Of a stretch of 27,405 bases of DNA, positions 7,439 to 16,194 are shown piece after piece. The stretch comes from UBA5499 sp002426275 (GTDB lineage Bacteria > Bacillota > DTU084): positions 1-27,405 of the forward strand of contig CALASN010000063.1 in assembly GCA_937888735.1 (NCBI GenBank), given 5' to 3'. Each line of letters begins with the position of its first letter. The first letter of the stretch is position 1. The position numbers and the translations under genes are program-made. The notes beneath the pieces were generated by a model. That model saw nothing but the letters and a program-made list of their open reading frames with translations, had not been told where the DNA came from and searched no databases.

Positions 7439-8512
7439 ATGCGAGAAGAGAGAATGAGCGATGATTTTCAGAAGTATTTGCGGATGGTGGCGCCGGGAAC
7501 TTTGCTCAACGAGGGCCTGGAGAATATCTTGCGCGCCCGTACAGGCGCCATCATTGTGGTGGGAGATAGCAAAGAAGTCTTGTCTTTGGTGGACGGCGGC
7601 TTTCGCATCGACAGCGATTTCAATCCTGCTTCCCTCTATGAGCTGGCGAAAATGGACGGCGCCATCATTTTAAGCGCCGATGCCAAACGGATTCTCTTTG
7701 CCAATACGCAGCTGAATCCGGACGCCATGATCCCGTCCGCGGAAACCGGCACCAGGCATCGCACTGCAGAGCGCGTCGCCAAACAAACCGGGGAATTGGT
7801 CATCAGCATCTCGCAGCGGCGCAATATCATCACCCTTTATCGGAGCAACATTAAATATATGCTCAGAGACGTGGGCGTGGTTCTGGCCAAAGCCAATCAG
7901 GCTTTGCAGACTTTAGAACGCTACAAAAACGTTTTGGAGCGAGCTTTAACCAACCTGACGGCCATGGAATTTGAAGATTTGGCAACTCTCTACGATGTGG
8001 CTACGGCGGTTCAGCGCGCTGAAATGACTCATCGCATCGAGCTGGAAATTCAAAGATATATCACCGAATTGGGCATTGAAGGCAGACTGGCGGCAATGCA
8101 GCTGGAAGAGCTGATGGTGGACGTGAAAAATCAGGGGTACCTGATCATCAAAGATTATCTCCGCGAGCGTGAAAAAACGTCGGAACAAGTGACCGAACAG
8201 CTTCACAATTGGTCCGCTGACGATGTGCTGGATTTGACGCTCCTGGGGAGGGCGCTAGGTTATGGCAGCAACATCAGCGCTCTGGATGAAGCCGTCTCGC
8301 CAAAAGGATACCGCATCCTGACTAAAATTCCGCGTCTGCCCATGCCGGTGGTGGAAAATCTCATCGAATCTTTCGGCGCCTTCCAAAATATTTTAAGCGC
8401 GACCATCGATCAATTGGACGATGTGGAAGGAATAGGAGAGGTAAGGGCGAGAGCCATCAAGGAGGGACTTCACAGATTAAGAGAGCAGGTAATGCTGGAT
8501 CGGCATCTCTAA
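7439..8512 (+). CDS. disA: Diadenylate cyclase DisA (DNA integrity scanning)
   Basis: Makes cyclic di-AMP from two ATP and responds to branched DNA. The 357-residue form has the N-terminal DAC domain (about 10-145) with DGA at 73-75 (KMDGAIIL) and RHRTA at about 106-110, a helical spine, and a C-terminal RuvA-like helix-hairpin-helix DNA-binding region (DVEGIGEVRARAI, about 325-340). The start chosen is ATG 7439, seven bases after AGGAGGAG (7424-7431), which overlaps the radA stop; ATG 7454 is an alternative. Both motifs needed for catalysis are intact. The neighbours radA and yacL are the classic partners. Confidence 0.97.
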   Translation: MREERMSDDFQKYLRMVAPGTLLNEGLENILRARTGAIIVVGDSKEVLSLVDGGFRIDSDFNPASLYELAKMDGAIILSADAKRILFANTQLNPDAMIPSAETGTRHRTAERVAKQTGELVISISQRRNIITLYRSNIKYMLRDVGVVLAKANQALQTLERYKNVLERALTNLTAMEFEDLATLYDVATAVQRAEMTHRIELEIQRYITELGIEGRLAAMQLEELMVDVKNQGYLIIKDYLREREKTSEQVTEQLHNWSADDVLDLTLLGRALGYGSNISALDEAVSPKGYRILTKIPRLPMPVVENLIESFGAFQNILSATIDQLDDVEGIGEVRARAIKEGLHRLREQVMLDRHL

Positions 8513-8583
8513 AATCTGGCAACGTTGTATATAAATTGTAATAGTGAGGCAAAATAGGGGCGGAGGGATCAGGAGGTGAAGAC

Positions 8584-9630
8584 TTGATTTGGGAAAAGTT
8601 GTTTAGCTTCAGTACCTTTGCCCTGGGCGCCTTAGCCGGTTACAATTTTGCCTTGGCGCGCTTGGAACGTCCCTATTTAGGCATAGGTACGGTCGCAGGG
8701 GCCTTAATCGGCCTTACCGTCGCTCCGCTCCTGCTGCGTTTGTACAAAATCATGGCGGGATACATAGACCGTCAGCTGCAGCGGATTCCCCTGCAGGATA
8801 TTGTTTTTGGCGCAATCGGGCTGATTGTGGGTTTGGTAATCGCAGCCTTACTGGCGCCGGCAATGCGGATTTTTCCCCTTGTGGGGAAATATTTGGTTCT
8901 GCTGCTATACTTGGCAGCGAGCTATCTGGGAGTCACAGTGGCGCTGCGCAAAAGAGAAGATCTAGCCGGGCTTAACGTCAAAAAACAGGAGAGCGCCAAA
9001 GGCGCGAAAGAATTGCCCAAAGGTCATTATAAGCTTTTGGACACCAGCGTGATCATCGACGGAAGAATCGCAGATTTATGTCAGACGGGATTTTTGGAAG
9101 GAATTCTTGTTGTGCCTAGCTTTATCTTAGATGAACTGCGCAGGATCGCAGATTCCCCGGATCTGTTGAAACGCAACCGGGGACGGCGGGGTCTGGATAT
9201 TCTTAATAAAATGCAGCGCGAGCTGCCCAAACCCGTGCAGGTGCTGGAACGCGATTTCCCCGAACCTTTGGATGTGGACAACAAACTGGTTAAGCTTGCC
9301 AAATTATTGGAAGCCAAAGTTCTTACTAATGATTTTAACTTGAATAAGGTTGCGGAAATCAACGGAGTCCAGGTGCTCAATATTAACGAGCTAGCTAATG
9401 CCATTAAACCTATGGTCTTACCGGGAGAAGAGCTGACAGTACAGGTAATTAAAGACGGTAAGGAACCTGGCCAGGGCGTGGCTTATTTGGAAGACGGCAC
9501 GATGATCGTTGTGGACGGCGGTCGCAGATTCTTAGGCGAACGCATTGACGTGCTTGTGACCAGCGTCTTGCAGACTGCCGCCGGCAGAATGATTTTCGCT
9601 AAGCCAAAATTGCTGGAGAAGGCACAGTAG
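8584..9630 (+). CDS. yacL: PIN-TRAM domain membrane protein (YacL family)
   Basis: A 348-residue integral-membrane protein. Four hydrophobic segments occupy about residues 8-120. A PIN (PilT N-terminus) nuclease-like domain begins at KLLDTSVIIDGRIAD, with Asp153 and further acidic residues such as those in LTNDFNLNKVA. A C-terminal TRAM domain (about 280-345) is a probable RNA-binding module. The family sits next to disA in most Bacillota; its molecular role is not firmly established and a membrane-anchored RNase is inferred. The start is TTG 8584 behind AGGAGGTGA (8571-8579). Confidence 0.92.
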   Translation: MIWEKLFSFSTFALGALAGYNFALARLERPYLGIGTVAGALIGLTVAPLLLRLYKIMAGYIDRQLQRIPLQDIVFGAIGLIVGLVIAALLAPAMRIFPLVGKYLVLLLYLAASYLGVTVALRKREDLAGLNVKKQESAKGAKELPKGHYKLLDTSVIIDGRIADLCQTGFLEGILVVPSFILDELRRIADSPDLLKRNRGRRGLDILNKMQRELPKPVQVLERDFPEPLDVDNKLVKLAKLLEAKVLTNDFNLNKVAEINGVQVLNINELANAIKPMVLPGEELTVQVIKDGKEPGQGVAYLEDGTMIVVDGGRRFLGERIDVLVTSVLQTAAGRMIFAKPKLLEKAQ

Positions 9631-9644
9631 AGGAAGTTATAACC

Positions 9645-10838
9645 TTGCAGGAAAACGGGAGGGGACAAATCTGGGCTATTGTGCCTGCCGCAGGCAGCGG
9701 CAGCCGCATGGGCTTGGGTTTCAACAAACAATACGCCCAGATCCAGGGTATGCCCATTTTAGGGCATACCCTTTTGGCGTTAGCCGGCTGTTCGGACCTA
9801 TCGGGCATCATTGTTCTTGCTGCGGCCGGCGAGGAAGACCTAGTGCGCGCACAGATCCGGTTTTCCGGTGCAATCCCCGTCCAGGTCGTCCGGGGAGGCG
9901 CAACCAGACAGGAATCTGTCTTTCGGGGGCTTCGCGCTCTCGAAAGATTAATTCCTGCGGACGGGCTAGGGGAAAGTTTGGTCTTAATTCATGACGGCGC
10001 AAGGCCGCTGCTCTCAAGAGAGCTGATTGGCCGGCTCTTGGCTGCGGCGGTTGAATTCAAAGCTGCCGCGCCGGCCATTGTCCCTCCGGATACGATTAAG
10101 GAAGCGGACGGAGAGCTGGTCTTACGGACCTTGAAGCGGGAAGAGCTCAGGCTGGTGCAGACGCCTCAGGCCTTTTCGTTGCCGCTGATTTTGAAAGCGC
10201 ATAGGCTGGCCAAGCGTCAAGGCTTCACAGGCACAGACGATTGCCAGCTGGTTGAGCGGCTGGGAGCGCGAGTGCGCTTGGTGGCAGGGGATCCGCAAAA
10301 CATTAAGATTACTGTGCCTGTGGATTTAACTGTGGCCAGGGCACTGAAAGGTGGCAGGCAAATGCGCGTCGGTCATGGTTACGATGTTCACAGGCTCGTG
10401 GAGGGCAGGCCCTTGGTTTTGGGGGGAGTGCAGATTCCTTACTCTTATGGACTTCTGGGACATTCCGATGCGGATGTGGTTTTGCATGCGCTGATGGATG
10501 CGCTGCTAGGGGCCGCCAAACTTGGGGATCTGGGCGAACATTTTCCGGATACGGATCCGGCTTACGAGGGAATCAGCAGCCTGCGACTGTTGGCAAAAGT
10601 GTCGCAGCTTTTAGCGGACAGAGGCTACGGCGTCTGCAACCTGGATCTGACCGTGGCCGCCGAGCTGCCGCGCCTGGCCCCTTACAGAGACAAAATGGAA
10701 GAGAACATCGCCTCCTGTCTGGGCTTGGAGCTGGCGCAAGTATCTGTGAAAGCGACCACCCAGGAAGGATTAGGCTTCGTTGGCCGCCGGGAAGGAATAG
10801 CAGCCTGGGCGGTGGCATTATTAAGGAGAGATGATTAG
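9645..10838 (+). CDS. ispDF: Bifunctional IspD/IspF of the MEP isoprenoid pathway
   Basis: One 397-residue chain carries two MEP-pathway enzymes. Residues about 8-235 are IspD (CTP + MEP to CDP-ME): AAGSGSRMG at about 14-22, KQY, and HDGARPL. Residues 240-397 are IspF (cyclisation to MEcPP): metal ligands Asp247 and His249 in GYDVH, HSDADVVLHALMDAL, and the terminal GFVGRREGIAAWAV. The internal Met at 10362 is exactly where free-standing IspF proteins begin, and no stop or ribosome site separates the domains. IspE, the intervening enzyme, is absent. The start is TTG 9645 with AGAGGAAG upstream. gltX follows at once. Fusion is common in alpha- and epsilonproteobacteria; many Bacillota have two adjacent genes. 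Confidence 0.95.
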   Translation: MQENGRGQIWAIVPAAGSGSRMGLGFNKQYAQIQGMPILGHTLLALAGCSDLSGIIVLAAAGEEDLVRAQIRFSGAIPVQVVRGGATRQESVFRGLRALERLIPADGLGESLVLIHDGARPLLSRELIGRLLAAAVEFKAAAPAIVPPDTIKEADGELVLRTLKREELRLVQTPQAFSLPLILKAHRLAKRQGFTGTDDCQLVERLGARVRLVAGDPQNIKITVPVDLTVARALKGGRQMRVGHGYDVHRLVEGRPLVLGGVQIPYSYGLLGHSDADVVLHALMDALLGAAKLGDLGEHFPDTDPAYEGISSLRLLAKVSQLLADRGYGVCNLDLTVAAELPRLAPYRDKMEENIASCLGLELAQVSVKATTQEGLGFVGRREGIAAWAVALLRRDD

Positions 10839-12281
10839 ATGCAGGTAAGAGTAAGGTTTGCTCCCAGTCCCACGGGACTGCTCCACATTGGCAATGCGCA
10901 TACGGCGTTATTTAACTGGCTGTTCGCAAGGCAACATGGCGGCCGGGTGATCCTCAGAGCCGAGGATACCGACGTTCAGCGCAGCCAGCTGGGCTATGAA
11001 AAGGATATTTGCGAAGACCTCAGGTGGCTTGGCCTGGACTGGGATGAAGGCTTGGAGCTGGGCGGAGAATTCGGCCCCTACAGGCAAAGTCTGAGGCAGG
11101 CCTTCTATGAGGAGGCGTTAAAGAAGCTCCGGCAGGGCGGGTACGTTTATCCCTGCTATTGTTCTGTGGAAGAGCTGGAAGCAGAGCGGCAAGCGAATCT
11201 GGCCCAAGGCAAACCGCCCCGGTATAGCGGCAGGTGCCGAAATTTGAGCGAACGGGAGATCGCCGCCTTCGAAGCCCAAGGCAGGAAACCAGCCTGGCGG
11301 TTTCGCGTCCCGGAAGGGCAGATCGCCTTTAGAGATCTTCTCCGGGGAGAGTTCGCTTTTCAGGGAGCGGAACTGGGCGATTTTCTTGTGGTAAGGCCGA
11401 CGGGCGTTCCAACTTATAATTTTGCGGTAGTGGTGGATGACATTCAAATGCGGATCAGCCATGTCATTCGCGCAGACGAGCATTTATCAAATACGCCGCG
11501 GCAGGTGCTGCTCTATCGGGCGTTAGACGCGCAGACCCCTCAATTCGCCCATGTGGCGATGCTGTTGGGTCCGGATCGGCAGAAGCTCAGCAAACGTCAC
11601 GGCGCGGTATCCGTGGCCGAATACAGGGCTCAGGGTTATCTGCCGGAAGCGCTGCTGAACTATCTTGCCCTTTTGGGCTGGACTCCCAAAGGACAAGAGA
11701 TGTTATCAAAAGAAGAGCTGATTGAACAGTTTGATCTCACCCATGTGGGGTTCAGCCCCGCGGTTTTCGATCAAGAAAAACTGCGGTGGCTCAACGGGCA
11801 GTATCTGCGCCGGGCGGATGATGCCAGGCTCACGGCTTTGGCCGCGCCTTATCTGGTCTCAACCGGGCTTTTGCCTGAGGACGAGGTGGCTTGGCCCTCT
11901 GAAGCATGGCTGCAGAAGTTGGTCGGTCTCCTTAAGCACAACATCATAACCCTTAGCCAGTTGCCCCTCTGGGCTCAGCCCTTTTTGTCCGAACCCAAAT
12001 ATGAAGACAAAAAAATCGTCAAAATTCTGCAGGAAGCGGACAGCCAGCAGGTTTTCAAAGCCTTTAGCGCCGCGCTGGCGGGTACGAGCCAGCTTTCGAG
12101 CCAGAAGGCCGGAGATATGCTTCATAGCCTGCCCGAACAGTTGGCATTAGGGACGGGCAAAGTTTTTCGCCCCCTGCGCGCCGCCCTCACGGGACAGGGA
12201 AAAGGCCCGGAATTAGCGGAGATCGTCGCGCTCTTGGGACCTGAAAAATGCCTGGAGCGAGTGGAGAAATTTCGGCGATGA
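10839..12281 (+). CDS. gltX: Glutamyl-tRNA synthetase
   Basis: Charges tRNA-Glu with glutamate. The 480-residue class I synthetase has HIGN at 16-19 (HIGH signature) and KLSKR at 249-253 (KMSKS signature). Cys106, Cys108 and Cys133 sit in the SWIM-like zinc-binding region seen in many bacterial GluRS enzymes. The C-terminal anticodon-binding domain is full length. ATG 10839 follows the ispDF stop immediately, with AAGGAGA upstream. Its end overlaps the next gene by four bases (ATGA). The usual Bacillota followers cysE-cysS are absent. Whether it also charges tRNA-Gln cannot be told from the sequence. Confidence 0.97.
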   Translation: MQVRVRFAPSPTGLLHIGNAHTALFNWLFARQHGGRVILRAEDTDVQRSQLGYEKDICEDLRWLGLDWDEGLELGGEFGPYRQSLRQAFYEEALKKLRQGGYVYPCYCSVEELEAERQANLAQGKPPRYSGRCRNLSEREIAAFEAQGRKPAWRFRVPEGQIAFRDLLRGEFAFQGAELGDFLVVRPTGVPTYNFAVVVDDIQMRISHVIRADEHLSNTPRQVLLYRALDAQTPQFAHVAMLLGPDRQKLSKRHGAVSVAEYRAQGYLPEALLNYLALLGWTPKGQEMLSKEELIEQFDLTHVGFSPAVFDQEKLRWLNGQYLRRADDARLTALAAPYLVSTGLLPEDEVAWPSEAWLQKLVGLLKHNIITLSQLPLWAQPFLSEPKYEDKKIVKILQEADSQQVFKAFSAALAGTSQLSSQKAGDMLHSLPEQLALGTGKVFRPLRAALTGQGKGPELAEIVALLGPEKCLERVEKFRR

Positions 12282-13015
12282 TTAAGGGAATTCTGTTCGA
12301 TAAAGACGGGACTTTAATTGATTTCAAAGCCACCTGGCTGCCTGTGCTCTCCGAGCTTGCGGCCGTGATTTCCCGCGCCTATTGTCTTTTGCCTGAAGCT
12401 GCGGGCAAACTGTTGGCCGCTGTTGGCGTCGACGGCACGTACGTCGATCCTCACGGGGTGTTTGCAACCGGTACGGGGGAGAAGATCGCGGGGGCCATGC
12501 GGCAAGTTGTGTGCGATTTGGGAAGCGAACCCGACGGGCAGTTCGTCCGGAAAGTGATCACAGTCATGGAAGAGCTGACCTGCAAACATGCTGAAGAAAT
12601 TGTGCCTGTGCCGCGGCTGAAAGAGACTATCCGCCGGCTGAAACGCGACTTTTGCTTGGGCACTGCCACCTCGGATTCCAGGAAGAACACGGTTCTGGCT
12701 TTGAAGACGTTAGGAATCCTGCAGTATTTTGATTTTTTGGGCGTTGATGACGGCAACCTCCGCCCTAAACCCGCCGGCGATCTTTTGGACGCCTTTTGCC
12801 GGCAGTGTTCGCTCCGGAAAGACGAGGTGGCGGTAGTTGGCGATACCGCGCTGGATCTGCTCTTCGCCAAAAAGAATGGAGCGGGACTAGCTGTGGGCGT
12901 CCTATCGGGAGTGGGAGGAGAAGCGGATTTTGCGGGCCTCGCGGATTTGGTGCTGCCGGATCTCTCCGCCCTGCTCAGCGTAGATTGTTTTCAAAACAGG
13001 GCTGAAAATGCATAG
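12278..13015 (+). CDS. HAD-family phosphatase (phosphoglycolate phosphatase-like)
   Basis: A 245-residue HAD hydrolase. Motif I FDKDGTL contains the nucleophile Asp8 and acid/base Asp10. Motif II is in TATSDS, the motif III Lys in RPKPAGD, and motif IV in VVGDTALDLLFAK. A helical cap lies between motifs I and II (about 20-90). This resembles Gph/PGP-type subfamily IA enzymes acting on small phosphorylated metabolites; the substrate is unknown. The start chosen is ATG 12278, overlapping the gltX stop by four bases, rather than an upstream ATG at 12248 inside gltX. It probably depends on read-through from the gltX ribosome. Confidence 0.9.
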   Translation: MIKGILFDKDGTLIDFKATWLPVLSELAAVISRAYCLLPEAAGKLLAAVGVDGTYVDPHGVFATGTGEKIAGAMRQVVCDLGSEPDGQFVRKVITVMEELTCKHAEEIVPVPRLKETIRRLKRDFCLGTATSDSRKNTVLALKTLGILQYFDFLGVDDGNLRPKPAGDLLDAFCRQCSLRKDEVAVVGDTALDLLFAKKNGAGLAVGVLSGVGGEADFAGLADLVLPDLSALLSVDCFQNRAENA

Positions 13016-13078
13016 CGCTGCGAGAAAATCACGGTCATTATCCAGCATATTGCCAAAAAAATGATTTTATTTGGGGGG

Positions 13079-13107
13079 TTGAAATCCACGGCGTTTCAGA
13101 TTAAAAT
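13079..13107 (+). promoter_or_regulatory. Promoter of the ABC exporter gene
   Basis: TTGAAA (13079-13084), a 17-base spacer, TAAAAT (13102-13107): a good sigma-70-type match in the gap after the HAD gene, with a leader of about 43 bases. Confidence 0.7.
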
Positions 13108-13156
13108 GGGTGCGAAGCCAGAAGTCAATGACGGAGCGGAAAGGATTTGAGGGCTG

Positions 13157-14944
13157 ATGTTTCACTCTAAGTCTTGGGCGAAAACACCTATGATCAGATA
13201 TCTTTCTATGTATCGGAGCAGATGGCCGCAGGTGCTGGCCTGTCTCAGTACCGCAATTTTAAGCAGCTTGATTCTCCTCCCGGTCCCCTTGATTTACCAG
13301 CGGATTATCGACGTATTGATCCCACAGAAAAACGTCAAGGGAATCTTCATTTTAGGATTAGTAGGCCTATTTCTTTATTTGATTCATCTCGTGACAAATG
13401 TGGGACAGAGATATTTAACTCTGAAGACCACCAAAGCCGTGATCTATGAACTGCGGGCTCGGGTCTGCACGAAATTGCAGGAGCTCTGCCTCAGCTTTTA
13501 CGATAATACCAGCGTTGGCAAACTCCATGCCAGGGCGATGCTGGACACCGAACAGGTGGACGTCTCCAGCAACGCGGTTGTGAGTCAGCTCTTGGTCAGC
13601 ATAGTGCTGGCCACTTTTGCTCTCATCATGCTGTTGAGGATTAATCTGATCTTAACCGGGATTTTCCTGTGCATTTCACCTTTAATGTACATTCTGCGCC
13701 GGCTCATGGTGGGAAAACTTAAGATCGAGAACAGGGAATTCCGCAATCAGCGCGAACATTTATCTTCCAATATCAATCAGTTGCTGCACAGCATCCGCCT
13801 GATTAAGACGTTGGGAACTGAGAAGTATGAGCAGGAGAAGATCAATGATTCCATTCACGAATACCTGCAGTCAGGCATTCGCTTGAATGTATCCTCAAGC
13901 ATCTTGGTGAACTCTCTGATGGCCCTTGCCAATCTGGGCGGATTTTCCGTCTATATCTTCGGCGGCTGGTTGGTGTTGAAGGGGCAAATGTCCATCGGCA
14001 GCGTCGTTGCCTTTGCCCAGTTGCAAACTTTTTTGATCAATCCCATCAACCAGTTGGCCTCCATCACCGAGGTTATCTTCGGCGGCAATGCCGCCCTGGG
14101 CGCGGTCTTTGAACTGCTGGACGTGGATGACGTAGAGTTTCCGGCTTTAGGCCAGCCGCTGCGCGATGTTGTCGGCGAAGTGAGCTTCCGGGACGTTTCC
14201 TTTGCTTACCCGGATGGAACGGACGCGTTGGTCAACGTCTCGTTCACAGCCAAACCAGGCCATCAGATCGCTTTGGTGGGCTCCAGCGGTTCGGGGAAAA
14301 GCACGCTGATTAATCTCATTCTGGGTCTGTACCAGCCGGATCGCGGCCAGGTATTAATTGATAATCATGATTTGAAGGATCTTAAACTGAGAAATCTTCG
14401 CAGGCAGATGGGAATCGTCTCCCAAGAGACGATTCTCATTGACGGCACAATCAAAGATAACATTCGTTACGGCTCTCCCAGAGCCACAGATCAGGACATT
14501 GAAGAGGCGGCGCGGAAAGCCAATGCGCATGATTTTATCATGCAATTGCCGCACGGATATGATTCTCCCTGCGGCGACGGCGGAGTCCGACTCTCGGGAG
14601 GCCAGAGGCAGCGGCTGGCCATTGCCCGCGCGCTGCTGCGCAACCCGAAAATCTTGATTTTAGACGAGGCTACCTCCGCTTTGGATTCCCAGTCTGAGCT
14701 TTTGGTGCAGACTGCCTTGGATCGGCTGCGTAGAGAGCGCACGACCTTTGTGGTTGCGCATCGGCTCTCCACGATCCTCAATTCCGATTTGATTTTGGTG
14801 ATGAAGAAAGGGGAAATCATTGAGCGGGGAACCCATAATGAGCTTTTGGCCTTGAACGGGGTCTATGCGCGGCTGTATAAAACTCAGTTCAAGAGCGCTT
14901 TGGGGAACGCCGCGTCCAAACAGGTCGGCGTATCCCAGCCGTAG
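13157..14944 (+). CDS. ABC exporter half-transporter (lipid/multidrug type)
   Basis: The 595 residues carry an N-terminal type-I exporter membrane domain (six predicted helices, about 25-320) fused to an ATPase domain. Walker A GSSGSGKST has Lys381; the Q loop is IVSQET; the signature LSGGQRQR is at about 479; Walker B ILILDEATSALD has Asp503 and Glu504; the switch His535 is in VVAHRLSTI. All catalytic elements are present, so it should work as a homodimer, since no partner half-transporter is adjacent. Relatives include MsbA/BmrA-type exporters and peptide exporters; there is no peptidase domain. The ATG at 13157 has only a modest ribosome site (GAGGG nearby). It has its own promoter and no obvious terminator. 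Confidence 0.93.
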   Translation: MFHSKSWAKTPMIRYLSMYRSRWPQVLACLSTAILSSLILLPVPLIYQRIIDVLIPQKNVKGIFILGLVGLFLYLIHLVTNVGQRYLTLKTTKAVIYELRARVCTKLQELCLSFYDNTSVGKLHARAMLDTEQVDVSSNAVVSQLLVSIVLATFALIMLLRINLILTGIFLCISPLMYILRRLMVGKLKIENREFRNQREHLSSNINQLLHSIRLIKTLGTEKYEQEKINDSIHEYLQSGIRLNVSSSILVNSLMALANLGGFSVYIFGGWLVLKGQMSIGSVVAFAQLQTFLINPINQLASITEVIFGGNAALGAVFELLDVDDVEFPALGQPLRDVVGEVSFRDVSFAYPDGTDALVNVSFTAKPGHQIALVGSSGSGKSTLINLILGLYQPDRGQVLIDNHDLKDLKLRNLRRQMGIVSQETILIDGTIKDNIRYGSPRATDQDIEEAARKANAHDFIMQLPHGYDSPCGDGGVRLSGGQRQRLAIARALLRNPKILILDEATSALDSQSELLVQTALDRLRRERTTFVVAHRLSTILNSDLILVMKKGEIIERGTHNELLALNGVYARLYKTQFKSALGNAASKQVGVSQP

Positions 14945-15152
14945 GGCTCAAATTAGGCATGTTAGCGAGAGGATTTCGGCTTGTTTTGTCGAATATATAT
15001 TAATAAGAGAATTTAATTCCGCATTGTAGATACAGTCTTAATAAACTGAACTTTATCGTTAACATTGCAGAGCAGCCGCGGCGTTGCGGAAAATCAATGC
15101 GACTGATCATGAAAAATGAGGCTGATTCAGAGCGTCTGAAAGGAGGCGTATT
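14945..15152. other. A/T-rich intergenic gap
   Basis: No gene, no good terminator and no convincing promoter is visible in these 208 bases. The ribosome site AAGGAGG of the next gene lies at its right end (15140-15146). Confidence 0.6.
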
Positions 15153-15959
15153 TTGATGAGCGCTGGGCATGGTGAAAAGGAGGAACGGCGGGGAGTTTCC
15201 GATGAATCAACAGCCGGCGAAGGAGCCGCCGCATATGAATTTAGCCCAGATGGGAATCAGGACGCTGTCGCCAAAATCACAGGGTCTCATGAAACGGCTG
15301 CAACCTCTGAGGAAGGAAATGCTCCGAGGCATTACTTTGGGAAGTATTTGGAACAGAAATTTACTAATATCGATGAGAAGTTTCTCAACATCAGAGAATC
15401 GTTAGCGCAAATGCGGGAGCAAGAGAATCAGAGACAGCTTGAGATGCGAGAGCGAGACAATCAGCGTCATGCAGAGATCTTAGCGCTCAGCGGCAAGATA
15501 GAAAACGCTTTATCCAGAATCGAAGCTAGATTTGCTCATATAGAAGAGAAGTATGATTTGAGGCTTGACCATATCGACGCCCAATTTGCGCATATGGAAG
15601 AGAAGTACGACTCAAGGTTTGATCGTATGGAAGAGAAGTATGATTTGAGGCTTGACCATATCGACGCTCAATTTGCGCATATGGAAGAGAAGAACGACTC
15701 AAGGTTTGATCGTATGGAAGAGAGGCACGACTCTAGGTTTGCTCATACGGAAGAGAAGTATGATTCGTGGCTTGAACGTTTCGAGGCTCGATCTATCCGG
15801 CAAGAGGAAAAATACGATCGCAGCTTTAAAGATATTGATTCCAGGTTCAAACGTCTTGAAGATAAGTTTGACAACAAATTTCAATGGGTGATCGGCCTTT
15901 CCAGCGCTACGCTGCTGTCGATTTTCGGTATTATTATCAGTATCGCCGCCAAATTATAA
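15153..15959 (+). CDS. Coiled-coil repeat protein with C-terminal membrane anchor
   Basis: I do not recognise a named family. The 268 residues have three parts. An acidic, Gly/Ala-rich, probably disordered head (1-60) is followed by a long charged coiled coil (about 65-240) built from 11-residue units like EEKYDSRFDRM alternating with 7-residue units like DAQFAHM. A single hydrophobic helix (VIGLSSATLLSIFGIIISIA, about 246-265) ends the chain, with KL at the C-terminus. The layout recalls Borrelia Bdr proteins and phage XhlA-like proteins, but that is analogy only. A tail-anchored protein with its coil in the cytoplasm is inferred. ATG 15156 and TTG 15153 are both served by AGGAGG (15141-15146). 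It stands alone. A second open frame overlaps its first 80 codons (15169-15405). Confidence 0.75.
   Translation: MMSAGHGEKEERRGVSDESTAGEGAAAYEFSPDGNQDAVAKITGSHETAATSEEGNAPRHYFGKYLEQKFTNIDEKFLNIRESLAQMREQENQRQLEMRERDNQRHAEILALSGKIENALSRIEARFAHIEEKYDLRLDHIDAQFAHMEEKYDSRFDRMEEKYDLRLDHIDAQFAHMEEKNDSRFDRMEERHDSRFAHTEEKYDSWLERFEARSIRQEEKYDRSFKDIDSRFKRLEDKFDNKFQWVIGLSSATLLSIFGIIISIAAKL
15543..15716 (+). repeat. Two tandem 87-bp copies in the coiled-coil gene
   Basis: Bases 15543-15629 and 15630-15716 are identical at 85 of 87 positions (one silent C/T change, one T/A change giving Tyr to Asn). Each encodes 29 residues: an 11-mer, a 7-mer and an 11-mer. Diverged partial copies follow to about 15860. 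The near identity indicates a recent in-frame duplication. Confidence 0.92.
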
Positions 15960-16020
15960 GCGCGCTTATAGCTTGTACGCTGAGACCGGGTCTGGTAGAA
16001 AAAAAACCTAAGGCGCGGGG

Positions 16021-16101
16021 GCGCGGTAGGAGAAGTTTGTAAGATTAAACGCAACCTTCCTACTTGTACAAGTAAACGCGACCCACTACTCGCGTTTACT
16101 T
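16021..16101 (+). repeat. Cluster of short palindromes after the coiled-coil gene
   Basis: AAGTAAACGCG (16070-16080) pairs perfectly with CGCGTTTACTT (16091-16101) around a 10-base loop. CTTGTACAAG (16063-16072) is a 10-bp palindrome. GTAGGA (16026-16031) can pair with TCCTAC further on. TAAACGC also occurs in direct repeat near 16055. There is no proper T tract, so a terminator function for the upstream gene is possible but not certain. Confidence 0.6.
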
Positions 16102-16139
16102 TGTCAATTTACGGGGGGCGCGGAAGGTCAAAAAAGGGC

Positions 16140-16167
16140 TTGACAGAAGTAAAAGATTTGATATACT
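16140..16167 (+). promoter_or_regulatory. Promoter of tRNA-Thr
   Basis: TTGACA (16140-16145), a 16-base spacer, TATACT (16162-16167) preceded by TGA (extended -10). A strong stable-RNA promoter. Confidence 0.82.
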
Positions 16168-16194
16168 AAGATTACAATTAAACGGTTTTCACGG

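Noticed and set aside
8521..8583. Promoter before yacL (TTGTAT and TGTAAT)
   Set aside because: The two boxes are only 6 bases apart, and no alternative pair has proper spacing.
15543..15860. CRISPR-like array
   Set aside because: The repeats are in-frame coding tandem copies without unique spacers.
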